Of a stretch of DNA of 64,000 bases, positions 36,662 through 44,744 are shown piece after piece. The DNA is taken from assembly GCA_963812335.1 (NCBI GenBank), contig CAWEUU010000005.1:124001-188000 (forward strand), given 5' to 3'. The position numbers and the translations under genes are program-made. Within the stretch, counting starts at the first letter, position 1; every line of letters starts with the position of its first letter. The notes under the pieces are model-generated. The model saw nothing but the letters and a program-made list of their open reading frames with translations, ran no database searches and had not been told where the DNA came from. The stretch comes from VRUE01 sp963812335. Lineage in GTDB: Bacteria; Actinomycetota; Thermoleophilia; Solirubrobacterales; 70-9.

Positions 36662-37768
36662 TTGAGCGAGATTTCCAGCAGGCGGAGTTTCGATGCGGTG
36701 GTCGTCGGCGGCGGCGTCATCGGCCTCTGCTGCGCCTGGCGCGCGGCGCAGCGCGGCGCCCGGGTGGCGGTCGTCGAGCGCGCGGAGCCGCCGGCCGGGG
36801 CGACGCGGGTCGCGGCCGGGATGCTGGCTCCGGTCGGTGAGCTCAGCTTCGGCGAGCCGGAGCTGCTGAAGCTGACCCTGGCCGCGGCCGAGCTCTACCC
36901 GGAGTTCGTCGCCGAGCTGGAGGAGGCGGGCGGAGTAGCCACCGGCTACCGCCGCGACGGCGCCCTGCACGTCGCGCTCGACCGCGACGAGGCCGCCGAG
37001 CTGCGCCGGGTGCACGAGCTGCAGCGCTCGCTCGAGCTCGGCGCCGAGTGGCTGTCTCCGCGGCGCTGCCGCGAGCTCGAGCCCGGCTTGACGCCCTCGC
37101 TGGGCGGCGGCGTCCACGCGTCGGCCGAGGGCTCGATCGACCCGCGGGCGCTGACAGCGGCATTGCTGGCGGCGCTCGAGGCCGAGGGGGTCGAGCTGCT
37201 GAGTGGGACCGAGGTGGAGGCGGCGCTGTTCGACGGCGAGCGGCTCGCCGGCGTGCGGCTGGCGGGGGGCGAGGAGCTGCTCGCAGCAGCCGTCATCCTC
37301 GCCGCAGGCGCCTGGTCCGCGCGCGCCGAGTGGCTGCCCGAGCCCGCCCGCCCGCCGGTGCGCCCGGTCAAGGGCCAGATCCTCGAGCTGCGCTCGCGCG
37401 GGGGCGCGGCGCCCTGCAGCCGCATCGTCGCCTCTGAGCGGATCTATCTTGTGCCCCGCCCCGACGGCCGCCTGATCGCCGGCGCCACGGTAGAGGAGCA
37501 GGGCTTCGACACGGCGGTCACCGCGGGCGCCGTGCATGAGCTGCTGCGCGAGGCCTACCGCCTGCTGCCCGAGGTCGCTGAGATGGAGCTGGTCGAGGCC
37601 GCGGCCGGCCTGCGTCCCGGCACCCCCGACAACCTGCCGCTGGTCGGCCCGGCGCCGCTCGAGGGCCTGCTCTGGGCGACCGGCCACTTCCGTAACGGCA
37701 TCCTGCTGGCGCCGCTGGCCGCCGCCACCCTCGTCAAGCAGCTCGAGTGCTCGGAGGCAACGATATGA
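36662..37768 (+). CDS. thiO: Glycine oxidase
   Basis: A 368-residue FAD amino-acid oxidase that makes iminoglycine for thiazole synthesis in aerobes. FAD motif VVVGGGVIGLCCAWRAAQRGARVAVVER, then ATRVAAGMLAP, EGSIDPRALTAALLAALEAEGVELL and C-terminal AAGLRPGTPDNLPLVGP...WATGHFRNGILLAPLAA, all typical of ThiO. TTG start, spaced 6 nt from GGAGG within the riboswitch. It overlaps the ThiSG gene by 4 bp (ATGA). Confidence 0.95.
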   Translation: MSEISSRRSFDAVVVGGGVIGLCCAWRAAQRGARVAVVERAEPPAGATRVAAGMLAPVGELSFGEPELLKLTLAAAELYPEFVAELEEAGGVATGYRRDGALHVALDRDEAAELRRVHELQRSLELGAEWLSPRRCRELEPGLTPSLGGGVHASAEGSIDPRALTAALLAALEAEGVELLSGTEVEAALFDGERLAGVRLAGGEELLAAAVILAAGAWSARAEWLPEPARPPVRPVKGQILELRSRGGAAPCSRIVASERIYLVPRPDGRLIAGATVEEQGFDTAVTAGAVHELLREAYRLLPEVAEMELVEAAAGLRPGTPDNLPLVGPAPLEGLLWATGHFRNGILLAPLAAATLVKQLECSEATI

Positions 37769-38739
37769 GGATCGAGCTCAACGGCGAGCCACGCGTACTG
37801 CCGGCGGATGCGACGCTCGCCGACGCGGTGCGCGAGAGTGGCGCCGGCGATGGCGCCCGCGGCGTCGCGGTCGCGCTCGACGGCGAGGTCGTGCCGCGCG
37901 CCGAGTGGGACGCGACGCTCCTCGCCGAGGGCCGCAGCGTCGAGGTTCTCGCTGCGATTCAGGGCGGGGAGGAGACCTGGGAGCTGGGCGGACGCCAGTG
38001 GAGCTCGCGGCTGATCGCCGGTACCGGCGGCTTTCGCTCGCTGGAGCAGATGGAGGCGGCGCTGGTCGCCTCGGGGGCCGAGATCGTCACGGTAGCCCTG
38101 CGCCGCATCGACCCCGCCGCGAAGGGCTCGGTGCTCGACCTGCTCGACCGCCTGGGCCTCTTCGCCCTGCCCAACACGGCCGGCTGCTTCACCGCCCGCG
38201 ACGCGGTCCGCACCGCCCACCTCGCCCGCGAGGCGTTCGAGACCGAGTGGATCAAGCTCGAGGTGATCGGCGACGACCGCACCCTCTACCCGGACGCGGT
38301 CGAGCTGCTCGACGCCGCCGAGACCCTGGTCGGCGAGGGCTTCACCGTGCTCCCCTACACCAACGACGACCCGATCCTCGCCCGCCGCCTCGAACAGGCC
38401 GGCTGCGCCGCGGTGATGCCGCTCGGCTCGCCGATCGGCTCCGGCGCCGGAATCCGCAACCCCTACAACATCGCGATCGTCACCGACCGGGCCGCGGTCC
38501 CGGTGATCCTCGACGCCGGCGTCGGCACCGCCTCCGACGCCGCGCTGGCGATGGAGCTGGGCTGCGACGCGGTGATGGCGGCCAGCTCGATCTTCGGCGC
38601 CGAGCAGCCGGCCGAGATGGCCCGCGCCCTGCGCGCCGGAGTCGAGGCCGGCCACACCGCCCGCCGCGCGGGCCGCATCCCCCGCCGTACTCACGCTCAG
38701 GCATCGACCCCCGAGCAGGGCCTGCCCGAGCTTTCCTAG
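37765..38739 (+). CDS. thiSG: ThiS-ThiG fusion: sulfur carrier plus thiazole synthase
   Basis: A 324-residue fusion. Residues 1-68 are a ThiS ubiquitin-like carrier (RIELNGEPRVLPADATLADAV...VEVLAAIQGG) ending in Gly67-Gly68, and residues about 72-324 are ThiG (WELGGRQWSSRLIAGTGGFRSLEQME..., Schiff-base Lys164 in WIKLEVIGDD, phosphate-binding GSPIGSGAGIRNPYNI and DAGVGTASDAALAMELG). In normal biology ThiS needs a free C-terminal Gly for thiocarboxylation; here the chain continues (GGEETWELGG), so either cleavage, internal reinitiation or a missed stop would be needed. A GGGGAGGAG sequence lies at the junction. No thiF gene is in the window. Confidence 0.93.
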   Translation: MRIELNGEPRVLPADATLADAVRESGAGDGARGVAVALDGEVVPRAEWDATLLAEGRSVEVLAAIQGGEETWELGGRQWSSRLIAGTGGFRSLEQMEAALVASGAEIVTVALRRIDPAAKGSVLDLLDRLGLFALPNTAGCFTARDAVRTAHLAREAFETEWIKLEVIGDDRTLYPDAVELLDAAETLVGEGFTVLPYTNDDPILARRLEQAGCAAVMPLGSPIGSGAGIRNPYNIAIVTDRAAVPVILDAGVGTASDAALAMELGCDAVMAASSIFGAEQPAEMARALRAGVEAGHTARRAGRIPRRTHAQASTPEQGLPELS

Positions 38740-38769
38740 ATCGCTCGCCGCGCTCTACCATGGGCCCGC

Positions 38770-38843
38770 GCCCCTGTAGCTCAGTTGGTTAGAGCGGCGG
38801 CCTTTTAAGCCGCGCGGCGCGGGTTCGAATCCCGCCGGGGGCA
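38770..38843 (+). tRNA. tRNA-Lys (anticodon TTT)
   Basis: Plus-strand cloverleaf: acceptor GCCCCTG/CGGGGGC, D arm AGCTCAGTTGGTTAGAGC, anticodon stem GCGGC/GCCGC with loop CTTTTAA (anticodon TTT), T arm GCGGGTTCGAATCCCGC, discriminator A, no encoded CCA. It lies 30 bp after the thiSG gene. Confidence 0.97.
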
Positions 38844-38933
38844 TCTGTGTGATGTGTCGCGACATCGGAGATCGGCCGTCGGCACCATCGCTGCCCAACG
38901 GGTAACCGCACGGAGTCGATGCTGTAGGCTGAT

Positions 38934-38948
38934 GCATTCGATGAATGC
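38934..38948. promoter_or_regulatory. Candidate autoregulatory operator of the toxin-antitoxin pair
   Basis: GCATTC (38934-38939), GAT, GAATGC (38943-38948) form a perfect 6-bp inverted repeat 18 bp upstream of the antitoxin start. Antitoxins of the ribbon-helix-helix type usually bind such palindromes to repress their own promoter. Functional assignment is inferred from position. Confidence 0.45.
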
Positions 38949-38966
38949 GGTAAATGACTGCAAGGG

Positions 38967-39221
38967 GTGGTGCCGATCAAGGCGTTGACGATCAGGAATG
39001 TGCCAGCCAGCCTCGCGGACGCTCTTGAGCGCGAGAAGCGCCGCAAGGGCAAGTCGCTCAATCAGACGGTCATCGACCTTCTCGGGCAGGGGCTCGGCGC
39101 GGAGGGCATGCGATCAAATGGACTGGGTCGCCTGGCGGGCGGCTGGAGCGAGGACGAGTTCCGCGACTTCGAGCGGGCGACCGCGCAATTCGAGGCGGTC
39201 GATGAGGAGCTCTGGCGTTGA
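38967..39221 (+). CDS. vapB: Antitoxin, FitA/VapB-type ribbon-helix-helix
   Basis: An 84-residue small protein. KALTIRNVPASLADALEREKRRKGKSLNQTVIDLLGQGL is a ribbon-helix-helix DNA-binding domain, and the C-terminal half (GWSEDEFRDFERATAQFEAVDEELWR) is the acidic toxin-blocking tail, a typical FitA-like layout. The start is GTG at 38967 (a second GTG follows immediately) after AAGGGG. The stop overlaps the toxin start by 4 bp. Confidence 0.87.
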   Translation: MVPIKALTIRNVPASLADALEREKRRKGKSLNQTVIDLLGQGLGAEGMRSNGLGRLAGGWSEDEFRDFERATAQFEAVDEELWR

Positions 39222-39616
39222 GCTCGTTCTGCCTCGATACCTCGGCCTACAGCAACTTCAGACGAGGAAACGAGGAGGTGGCGGCGCTCCTGGATCGGGC
39301 CGAGCTGGTGGGGGTGCCAACCGTCGCGCTCGGAGAGCTGCGCACCGGCTTCCTGCTCGGGGGCAGGCGACGGCGCAACGAAACCGAGCTGGATGCCTTC
39401 CTCGACAGCTCAGTCGTGGAGGTGCTGCCGGTCGATGCCACGACCAGCCGTCACTACGCGGAGATAGTTGCCGCACTTCGCAAGGCAGGAACGCCAGTCC
39501 CCACCAACGACATTTGGATCGCCGCCACCGCGGCCCGAAATGGCACCACGGTCCTGACCTGCGACGACCATTTCGAACGCATCGGTCGGGTCGGCTCGAT
39601 CGTCGTCGGTAGCTGA
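39218..39616 (+). CDS. vapC: PIN-domain ribonuclease toxin, VapC-type
   Basis: A 132-residue PIN-domain endoribonuclease. Acidic active-site residues are visible as LDTSAYSNF (first Asp), TVALGELRTGFLLG (Glu), PTNDIWIAATAARNGTTVLTCDDHF (two late Asp positions). The start is TTG at 39218, sharing 4 bp with the antitoxin. It is the only mobile-type gene pair in the window and could be cleaving RNA, often initiator tRNA or rRNA in this family; the true target is unknown. Confidence 0.9.
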   Translation: MSSFCLDTSAYSNFRRGNEEVAALLDRAELVGVPTVALGELRTGFLLGGRRRRNETELDAFLDSSVVEVLPVDATTSRHYAEIVAALRKAGTPVPTNDIWIAATAARNGTTVLTCDDHFERIGRVGSIVVGS

Positions 39617-39652
39617 GCCCGCCAAGACGTAGCGATCGGTCATGCGGATGGG

Positions 39653-41272
39653 CTAGTGCCGGAAATGCCGGTGCTTGGTGAAGACCATCGGGATGCTTGC
39701 GCTGTCGCAGGCCTCGATCACCTCGGCGTCTCGTTTGGAGCCGCCGGGCTGGATCACGCAGTTGGCGCCGGCGTCGATTGCGGCCTGGGGGCCGTCGGCG
39801 AAGGGAAAGAAGGCGTCCGAGGCGACGGCGGAGCCGGCCAGCAGCGCCTCGGCCTCCTCGCCGCGGGCGTCGCGGCACTTCTCGACCGCGAGGCGAACCG
39901 AGTCGACGCGGCTCATCTGACCGGCGCCGATCCCGAGCGTCGCGCCGTCCCTGGCGATCACGATCGCGTTGGAGCGTACGTGGCGCACGACCGTCCAGGC
40001 GAAGAGCAGGTCGTCCCACTGCGCCTCGCTCGGCTCGGTCCCCGTCACGGTTTCCATGATCTGGCGCGGCTCGGGGTCGCCGTCGCGGTCCTGGATCAGC
40101 AGCCCGCCGCGCACCCGCTTGATGTCGCGTTCGCCCGGGTCGCCCTGGCGGCGCTCCTCGTCGCAGAGGATGCGGATCGCCTCCTTCTGCTGCAGCACCT
40201 CGAGCGCCCCGTCCTCGAAGCCCGGCGCCAGCAGGACCTCGACGAAGTTCTCATTCAGCGCCTCGGCAAGCGCCACGTCGACCGGCCGGTTGATCGCGAT
40301 CACGCTGCCGTAGGCGGATACCGGGTCGCAGGCGAGCGCCTTGCGGTAGGCGTCGAGCGCGTCCTCGCCGACCGCCACGCCGCAGGGGTTGTTGTGCTTG
40401 ACGATCGTGCAGGCGGGCGGCTCGAAGTCTTCGTTCAGGCGCCGCGCCGAGTCGAGGTCGAGCACGTTGTTGAAGGAGAGCGCCTTTCCGTGCAGCTTCG
40501 CCACGCCGGAGAGGATGTGGCTACGCAGGCCGTTCTCCGAGTAGAGCGCCGCCCGCTGGTGCGGGTTCTCTCCGTAGGCGAGGTCGAGCTCCTTCTCGTA
40601 GGAGACCGTCAGGTGCTCGGGGAAGTCCTCGTAGGAGGTCGAGAACCAGCGGCTGATCGCGGCGTCGTAGCGGGCGGTCTGGGCGAAGGCCTCGTTGGCG
40701 AGCCAGTGACTGGTCGAGGCGGATATCTCACCGCCCGACTCCTCCAGCTCGGCGCAGACCGCGTCGTAGGACTCCGGTTTGACGACGACGGCGACGCCCT
40801 CGTGGTTCTTCGCCGCGGCGCGGATCATCGTCGGCCCGCCGATGTCGATGTTCTCGACCGCGGCCTGGGGGTCGACCTCGTGCGCGGCGACGGTCTGCTC
40901 GAAGGGGTAGAGGTTGACGCAGACGAGGTCGATCGGCGCGATCCCCTCGCGCTCGAGGATCGCCATGTGCTCGGGGTCCTCGCGCCGCGCCAGCAGCGCC
41001 GCGTGCAGCCGCGGGTGCAGCGTCTTCACGCGGCCGCCGAGGATCTCCTCCTGGCCGGTGAACTCGGAGACGTCGGTCACCTCGAGCCCGGCCTCGCGCA
41101 GCGCGCTCGCCGTCCCGCCCGTCGAGAGCAGCTCGACCCCGAGGGCAGCCAGCGACCGGGCGAACTCGGCGACGCCGGTCTTGTCGGAGACCGAGACCAG
41201 CGCCCGGCGCACCCGGATCGCGCCGTTGCTCACGGCCTCGGTCGGGGTGTCTGCGGCATGACTCCTACTCAT
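39653..41272 (-). CDS. purH: Bifunctional AICAR transformylase/IMP cyclohydrolase
   Basis: A 539-residue enzyme carrying the last two steps to IMP. Residues about 20-215 are the cyclohydrolase (MGS-like) domain (RALVSVSDKTGVAEFARSLAALGVELLSTGGTASALREAG, LGGRVKTLHPRLHAALLARR, VENIDIGGPTMIRAAAKNH); the rest is the transformylase domain (YGENPHQRAALY, SFNNVLDLDSARRL, CTIVKHNNPCGVAVG, ending ASIPMVFTKHRHFRH). It overlaps the purN 3' end by 8 bp. Confidence 0.98.
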   Translation of the reverse strand: MSRSHAADTPTEAVSNGAIRVRRALVSVSDKTGVAEFARSLAALGVELLSTGGTASALREAGLEVTDVSEFTGQEEILGGRVKTLHPRLHAALLARREDPEHMAILEREGIAPIDLVCVNLYPFEQTVAAHEVDPQAAVENIDIGGPTMIRAAAKNHEGVAVVVKPESYDAVCAELEESGGEISASTSHWLANEAFAQTARYDAAISRWFSTSYEDFPEHLTVSYEKELDLAYGENPHQRAALYSENGLRSHILSGVAKLHGKALSFNNVLDLDSARRLNEDFEPPACTIVKHNNPCGVAVGEDALDAYRKALACDPVSAYGSVIAINRPVDVALAEALNENFVEVLLAPGFEDGALEVLQQKEAIRILCDEERRQGDPGERDIKRVRGGLLIQDRDGDPEPRQIMETVTGTEPSEAQWDDLLFAWTVVRHVRSNAIVIARDGATLGIGAGQMSRVDSVRLAVEKCRDARGEEAEALLAGSAVASDAFFPFADGPQAAIDAGANCVIQPGGSKRDAEVIEACDSASIPMVFTKHRHFRH

Positions 41273-41882
41273 CGGCGATAACGACCCTGGAGCCGTCGGC
41301 GTCGATCCTAACCGTGCCCCCCGCGATCATGCGGATCGCCTCCGGGTAGAGCTCGTGCTCGACCGCGTGCACCGCCTGCTCCAACTCCGCCCGGTCGCCC
41401 CCGGCCGGTACCGGCACCTCGCGCCGCGCGATCGCCGGCCCGGTGTCGACCCCCTCGTCGACGAAGTGGACCGTGACCCCGGTCGTCTCCACCCCCGCCG
41501 CCAGCGCCTGGCCGATCGCGTCGAGGCCGGGGAAGGCCGGCAGCAGCGCCGGATGGATGTTGATCGTGCGGTGGCGGAAGCGGGCGACGAAGGCGGGGGA
41601 GAGCAGCTGCATGTAGCCGGCGAGGACGACGAGGTCGGCGCCGCGCGCCTCGATCCACTCGGCCATCGCCAGGTCGCGCGCCTCGCGGTCGGCGTGCTCC
41701 TCGCGGGGGAAGACCGCGGTCTCGACCCCCGCCGCTCGCGCCCGCTCCAACGCCCGGGCCCCGGGCTTGTCCGAGCCGACCCCGGCCACCTCGATCCCCT
41801 CGCGACCGTGCAACGCGTCGAGGATCGCCTGCAGGTTGGTGCCGCTGCCCGAGGCCAAAACGATTAGCTTGAAAGCGGCCAT
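41265..41882 (-). CDS. purN: Phosphoribosylglycinamide formyltransferase 1
   Basis: A 205-residue folate-dependent enzyme. LIVLASGSGTNLQAILDAL binds the phosphate of GAR; the catalytic Asn-His and Asp are in INIHPALLPAFPGLDAIGQALAAGVETTGVTVHFVDEGVDTGPAIARR. It lies between purF and purH. The start ATG is the inner end of one arm of the inverted repeat described at 41880-41985. Confidence 0.97.
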   Translation of the reverse strand: MAAFKLIVLASGSGTNLQAILDALHGREGIEVAGVGSDKPGARALERARAAGVETAVFPREEHADREARDLAMAEWIEARGADLVVLAGYMQLLSPAFVARFRHRTINIHPALLPAFPGLDAIGQALAAGVETTGVTVHFVDEGVDTGPAIARREVPVPAGGDRAELEQAVHAVEHELYPEAIRMIAGGTVRIDADGSRVVIADE

Positions 41883-41985
41883 AGCGTGATCGTGGCCAAG
41901 CAGATCAAGGACGCAGGGAGCGTGGCGTGCTCTGCACGCGAGCGACCGAGGACGCCGAGATGCGCCGCGCCACGATCACGCTATG
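41880..41985. repeat. Inverted repeat spanning the purF-purN junction
   Basis: CATAGCGTGATCGTGGC at 41880-41896 is repeated in perfect inverse as GCCACGATCACGCTATG at 41969-41985. A smaller hairpin (GCGTGC-TCT-GCACGC, about 41925-41939) sits in the middle. On the transcribed (minus) strand one arm contains the purF stop codon and the other ends with the purN start ATG, so folding would place both in a long stem. Confidence 0.8.
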
Positions 41986-43406
41986 ACGTCCTCGAGCGCG
42001 AATTTGCCGTTCGCGTCGGTCGGGTCGCCGAGCGGGTAGCGGCCGGTGAAGCAGGCGTCGCAGTGGTCCTCGGGCGGCGTGCCGACCGCCTCGTAGACGC
42101 CCTCCAACGAGAGGTAGGCGAGCGAGTCGGCGCCGAGCTCGTCGGCGATCTCATCGACCGTCCGTTCGTGGGCGATCATCTCCTCGCGGGTCGACATGTC
42201 GACGCCGTAGTGGCAGGGGAAGCGGATCGGCGGCGCCGAGATCCGCAGGTGGACCTCGCGGGCGCCGGCGTCGCGCAGCATGCCGACGATCTGCCGCGTC
42301 GTGTTGCCGCGCACGATCGAGTCGTCGACGACGACGATGCGCTGCCCTTCGACGATCTCCGGCAGCGGGTTGAACTTGAGGCGCAGGCCGCGCTTGCGCA
42401 GCTCCTGGCCGGGCTGGATGAAGGTGCGGGCGACGTAGCGGTTCTTGATCAGGCCGTCGTCGCGCGGCAGCCCCGAGGCGCGCGCGAGCCCGGCGGCGGC
42501 CGGGTTGCCGGAGTCCGGCACGGCGACGACCAGGTCGGCCTCGACCGGGGCCTCGCGCCAGAGGATCTCGCCCATCCGGCCGCGCACCTGCTGCAGCACC
42601 TTGCCCTCGAGCCGGCTGTCGGGGCGGGAGAAGTAGATGTGCTCGAAGACGCAATGGGCCGGACGCCCGGCCTTGACCACCTGCCGCGTCTCCAGGCCGC
42701 GCTCGGTCAGTGAGACCATCTCCCCCGGGCGCACCTCGCGCAGCAGCTCGGCGCCGATGATGTCGAAGGCGCAGCTCTCCGAGGCGACAACGAAGCGCTC
42801 GCCGAGTCGCCCGAGTGAGAGCGGCCGCACCCCGTGCGGGTCGCGGAAGGCGACGATCGCGTGCTTGGTCATCGCCACGGTCGAGTAGGCGCCCTGCAGC
42901 CGCGGCATCATCTCGGCGACCGCGTCCTCGACGAACCTGCTGCCATTGGAGGAGATCAGCGCCGCGATGATCTCCGAGTCGGAGCTGCCCCGGAACGCGA
43001 TTCCGGCCTCCTTCAGCTCGCCCCAGAGCTCGACCGCGTTGGTCAGGTTGCCGTTGTGGGCGAGCGCCAGCTCGCGACCGTCGTCGCGCCAGACCGGCTG
43101 CGCGTTCTCCCAGGAGCCGCCGCCGGTGGTCGAGTAGCGCACGTGGCCGATCGCCATGTCGCCCGCCAGCGCCCGCAGCTTCTCCTCGTCGAAGACCTGC
43201 GAGACGAGCCCGGAATCGCGCATCGTGGTGATGTGGCCGCCCTCGCAGGTCGCGATCCCGGCCGACTCCTGGCCGCGGTGCTGCAATGAGTAAAGGCCGA
43301 AGTAGGCGAGCCGGGCGACATCGTGGCCGGGGGCGTATACGCCGAACACCCCGCATTCCTCGCGCGGGCCCTCGCGATCTATCTGCTGCCCATCGGGCGG
43401 AGTCAA
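41976..43406 (-). CDS. purF: Amidophosphoribosyltransferase
   Basis: A 476-residue enzyme for the first committed purine step. A 17-residue propeptide (TTG start, LTPPDGQQIDREGPREE) precedes the nucleophile Cys18 (ECGVFGVYAPGHDVARLAYFGLYSLQHRGQESAGIA). The glutaminase part includes GHVRYSTTGGG and LAHNGNLTNA; the PRPP motif is IVVVDDSIVRGNTTRQIV. C-terminal DHCDACFTG with HCVFEHIYFSRPDS and FPCHYGVD fit [4Fe-4S] ligands of the Bacillus-type enzyme. The start is uncertain; an earlier one cannot be excluded. Confidence 0.94.
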   Translation of the reverse strand: MTPPDGQQIDREGPREECGVFGVYAPGHDVARLAYFGLYSLQHRGQESAGIATCEGGHITTMRDSGLVSQVFDEEKLRALAGDMAIGHVRYSTTGGGSWENAQPVWRDDGRELALAHNGNLTNAVELWGELKEAGIAFRGSSDSEIIAALISSNGSRFVEDAVAEMMPRLQGAYSTVAMTKHAIVAFRDPHGVRPLSLGRLGERFVVASESCAFDIIGAELLREVRPGEMVSLTERGLETRQVVKAGRPAHCVFEHIYFSRPDSRLEGKVLQQVRGRMGEILWREAPVEADLVVAVPDSGNPAAAGLARASGLPRDDGLIKNRYVARTFIQPGQELRKRGLRLKFNPLPEIVEGQRIVVVDDSIVRGNTTRQIVGMLRDAGAREVHLRISAPPIRFPCHYGVDMSTREEMIAHERTVDEIADELGADSLAYLSLEGVYEAVGTPPEDHCDACFTGRYPLGDPTDANGKFALEDVIA

Positions 43407-43597
43407 AGCGCGTGTTCCTCGCGTTGGAAAAAGGACGTGACGCGCAGGCAGACTGCCTACCGGGGCAGGGTAGCAGCGGGTGCCGCGGTGACCCTTGCGC
43501 CCAGCTACCGCCTCCAGCCCTGCAGAAGTTCTGGATGACGCTCTGCCGAGCTCGCTCGCGTCGTGCTGAGCGAGCCCGGCGAACGCCACGGTCAGCC

Positions 43598-44656
43598 CTA
43601 CCTTCTTCCCCGCTTCCTTCCGGACAGCTTCAGGTTCGAGTGACGCCTCACGGTGCGACCATGGCCGTCACGCGCGATCGTCGTCAGCTTGAGGACAAGC
43701 GAGCGCCGATGCGGCAACGAGTGCAGCGCCGCCTTCAGCTGCCTCGGGTACCTGACCGGCAGGCGCACGATCCGTCCCGGCTGGACGTTGCGTGCCGGAC
43801 CGTGCAAGCGGAGAATTTTCCCTCCGCGGCGGGCGCGGCGGCCACCCCTGCGCCGGTCGGCGCCGGGAACGCGAACGAAGCCCTTGACCCACACCTTCGA
43901 GCGCAGGTTGGCCGATGCGAGCATCAGCGCCGAGCCGCCGCCACCGAGCGGGAATGTGCCCAGCCCGAGGTCGGGCACGGGCACCGGCCCCGGGACGGTG
44001 ACGCGCTTCACCACCGGCTTCGGAGCCGGCTGTGGGCAGTCGCCGTGGACTGCGCCGTTGCCCGGGCAGCCGTCCTGCGTCTCGTCGCCATAACCGTCGC
44101 CGTCGGCATCCGGCTCGACGATCGCCGAGATGGCAACCTGCGCGCCTTCCCTTTCCGATTCTACGAACGCTTGGGTCGACCCGACCGGGGACTCGCCTTC
44201 GTAGACGCCGACGACATCGGTGCTTTCCACGGCGCCTTCTTCGCAGTACGGCGTGCCGGCTTCGCTGTAGGCGCCCAGTCGGTCGCCTCTATGTACCGGG
44301 ATCCTCGTGTCGAAGACGTTCTGGCCGTCGTTGAGCAACACCCTGCCGCTCGCCGCGACCGCCTCGAATTCGGCTGCGCCCGCCTGACGGAAGACGATCA
44401 GCTTGTCGTCGATGGTGAAGGGCAGGGTCCCCGATGGCAGGTTCACCTTCCAGGCGGTGATCACTCCCGCGTCCGGCACGGACACCGGCAACGTGCTCGC
44501 AGGTCGCTTTCGCACCTGCACGAGGGTGGTCGATGGAATGGTGTCTATCGCCGTGCACTTGTTCCCCACTTCAGTGAACGCACCGGCGTTCGCCGTGAAT
44601 ATGAGTGAGATCGAGGCGAGCGTGGCCACCATGGCCATTGCGCATCGCGTTCGCAT
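43598..44656 (-). CDS. Secreted protein with a thrombospondin-3-like calcium motif
   Basis: A 352-residue exported protein (signal MRTRCAMAMVATLASISLIFTANAGAFT) of unknown function. The N-terminal 150 residues form a beta-rich domain (WKVNLPSGTLPFTIDDKLIVFRQAG...); then the Asp-rich EPDADGDGYGDETQDGCPG calcium-binding motif, a Pro/Val linker (PAPKPVVKRVTVPGPVPVP) and a basic beta-domain (SANLRSKVWVKGFVRVPG..., ending SNLKLSGRKRGRR). The architecture is common in Solirubrobacterales, from memory. It interrupts the purL-purF order, so it may be a late insertion. Confidence 0.8.
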   Translation of the reverse strand: MRTRCAMAMVATLASISLIFTANAGAFTEVGNKCTAIDTIPSTTLVQVRKRPASTLPVSVPDAGVITAWKVNLPSGTLPFTIDDKLIVFRQAGAAEFEAVAASGRVLLNDGQNVFDTRIPVHRGDRLGAYSEAGTPYCEEGAVESTDVVGVYEGESPVGSTQAFVESEREGAQVAISAIVEPDADGDGYGDETQDGCPGNGAVHGDCPQPAPKPVVKRVTVPGPVPVPDLGLGTFPLGGGGSALMLASANLRSKVWVKGFVRVPGADRRRGGRRARRGGKILRLHGPARNVQPGRIVRLPVRYPRQLKAALHSLPHRRSLVLKLTTIARDGHGRTVRRHSNLKLSGRKRGRR

Positions 44657-44744
44657 GCGACTCCCTTCTCCGGGCAGCCCAAAGCATCCGGCAGGCCTCC
44701 CGGCTGTCGGATTTCAACGAATGACGGACCGTAACGACTCGGCG

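Noticed and set aside
39617..39652. Possible terminator between vapC and purH
   Set aside because: Only 36 bp, with no stem of more than a few bases and no T-run.
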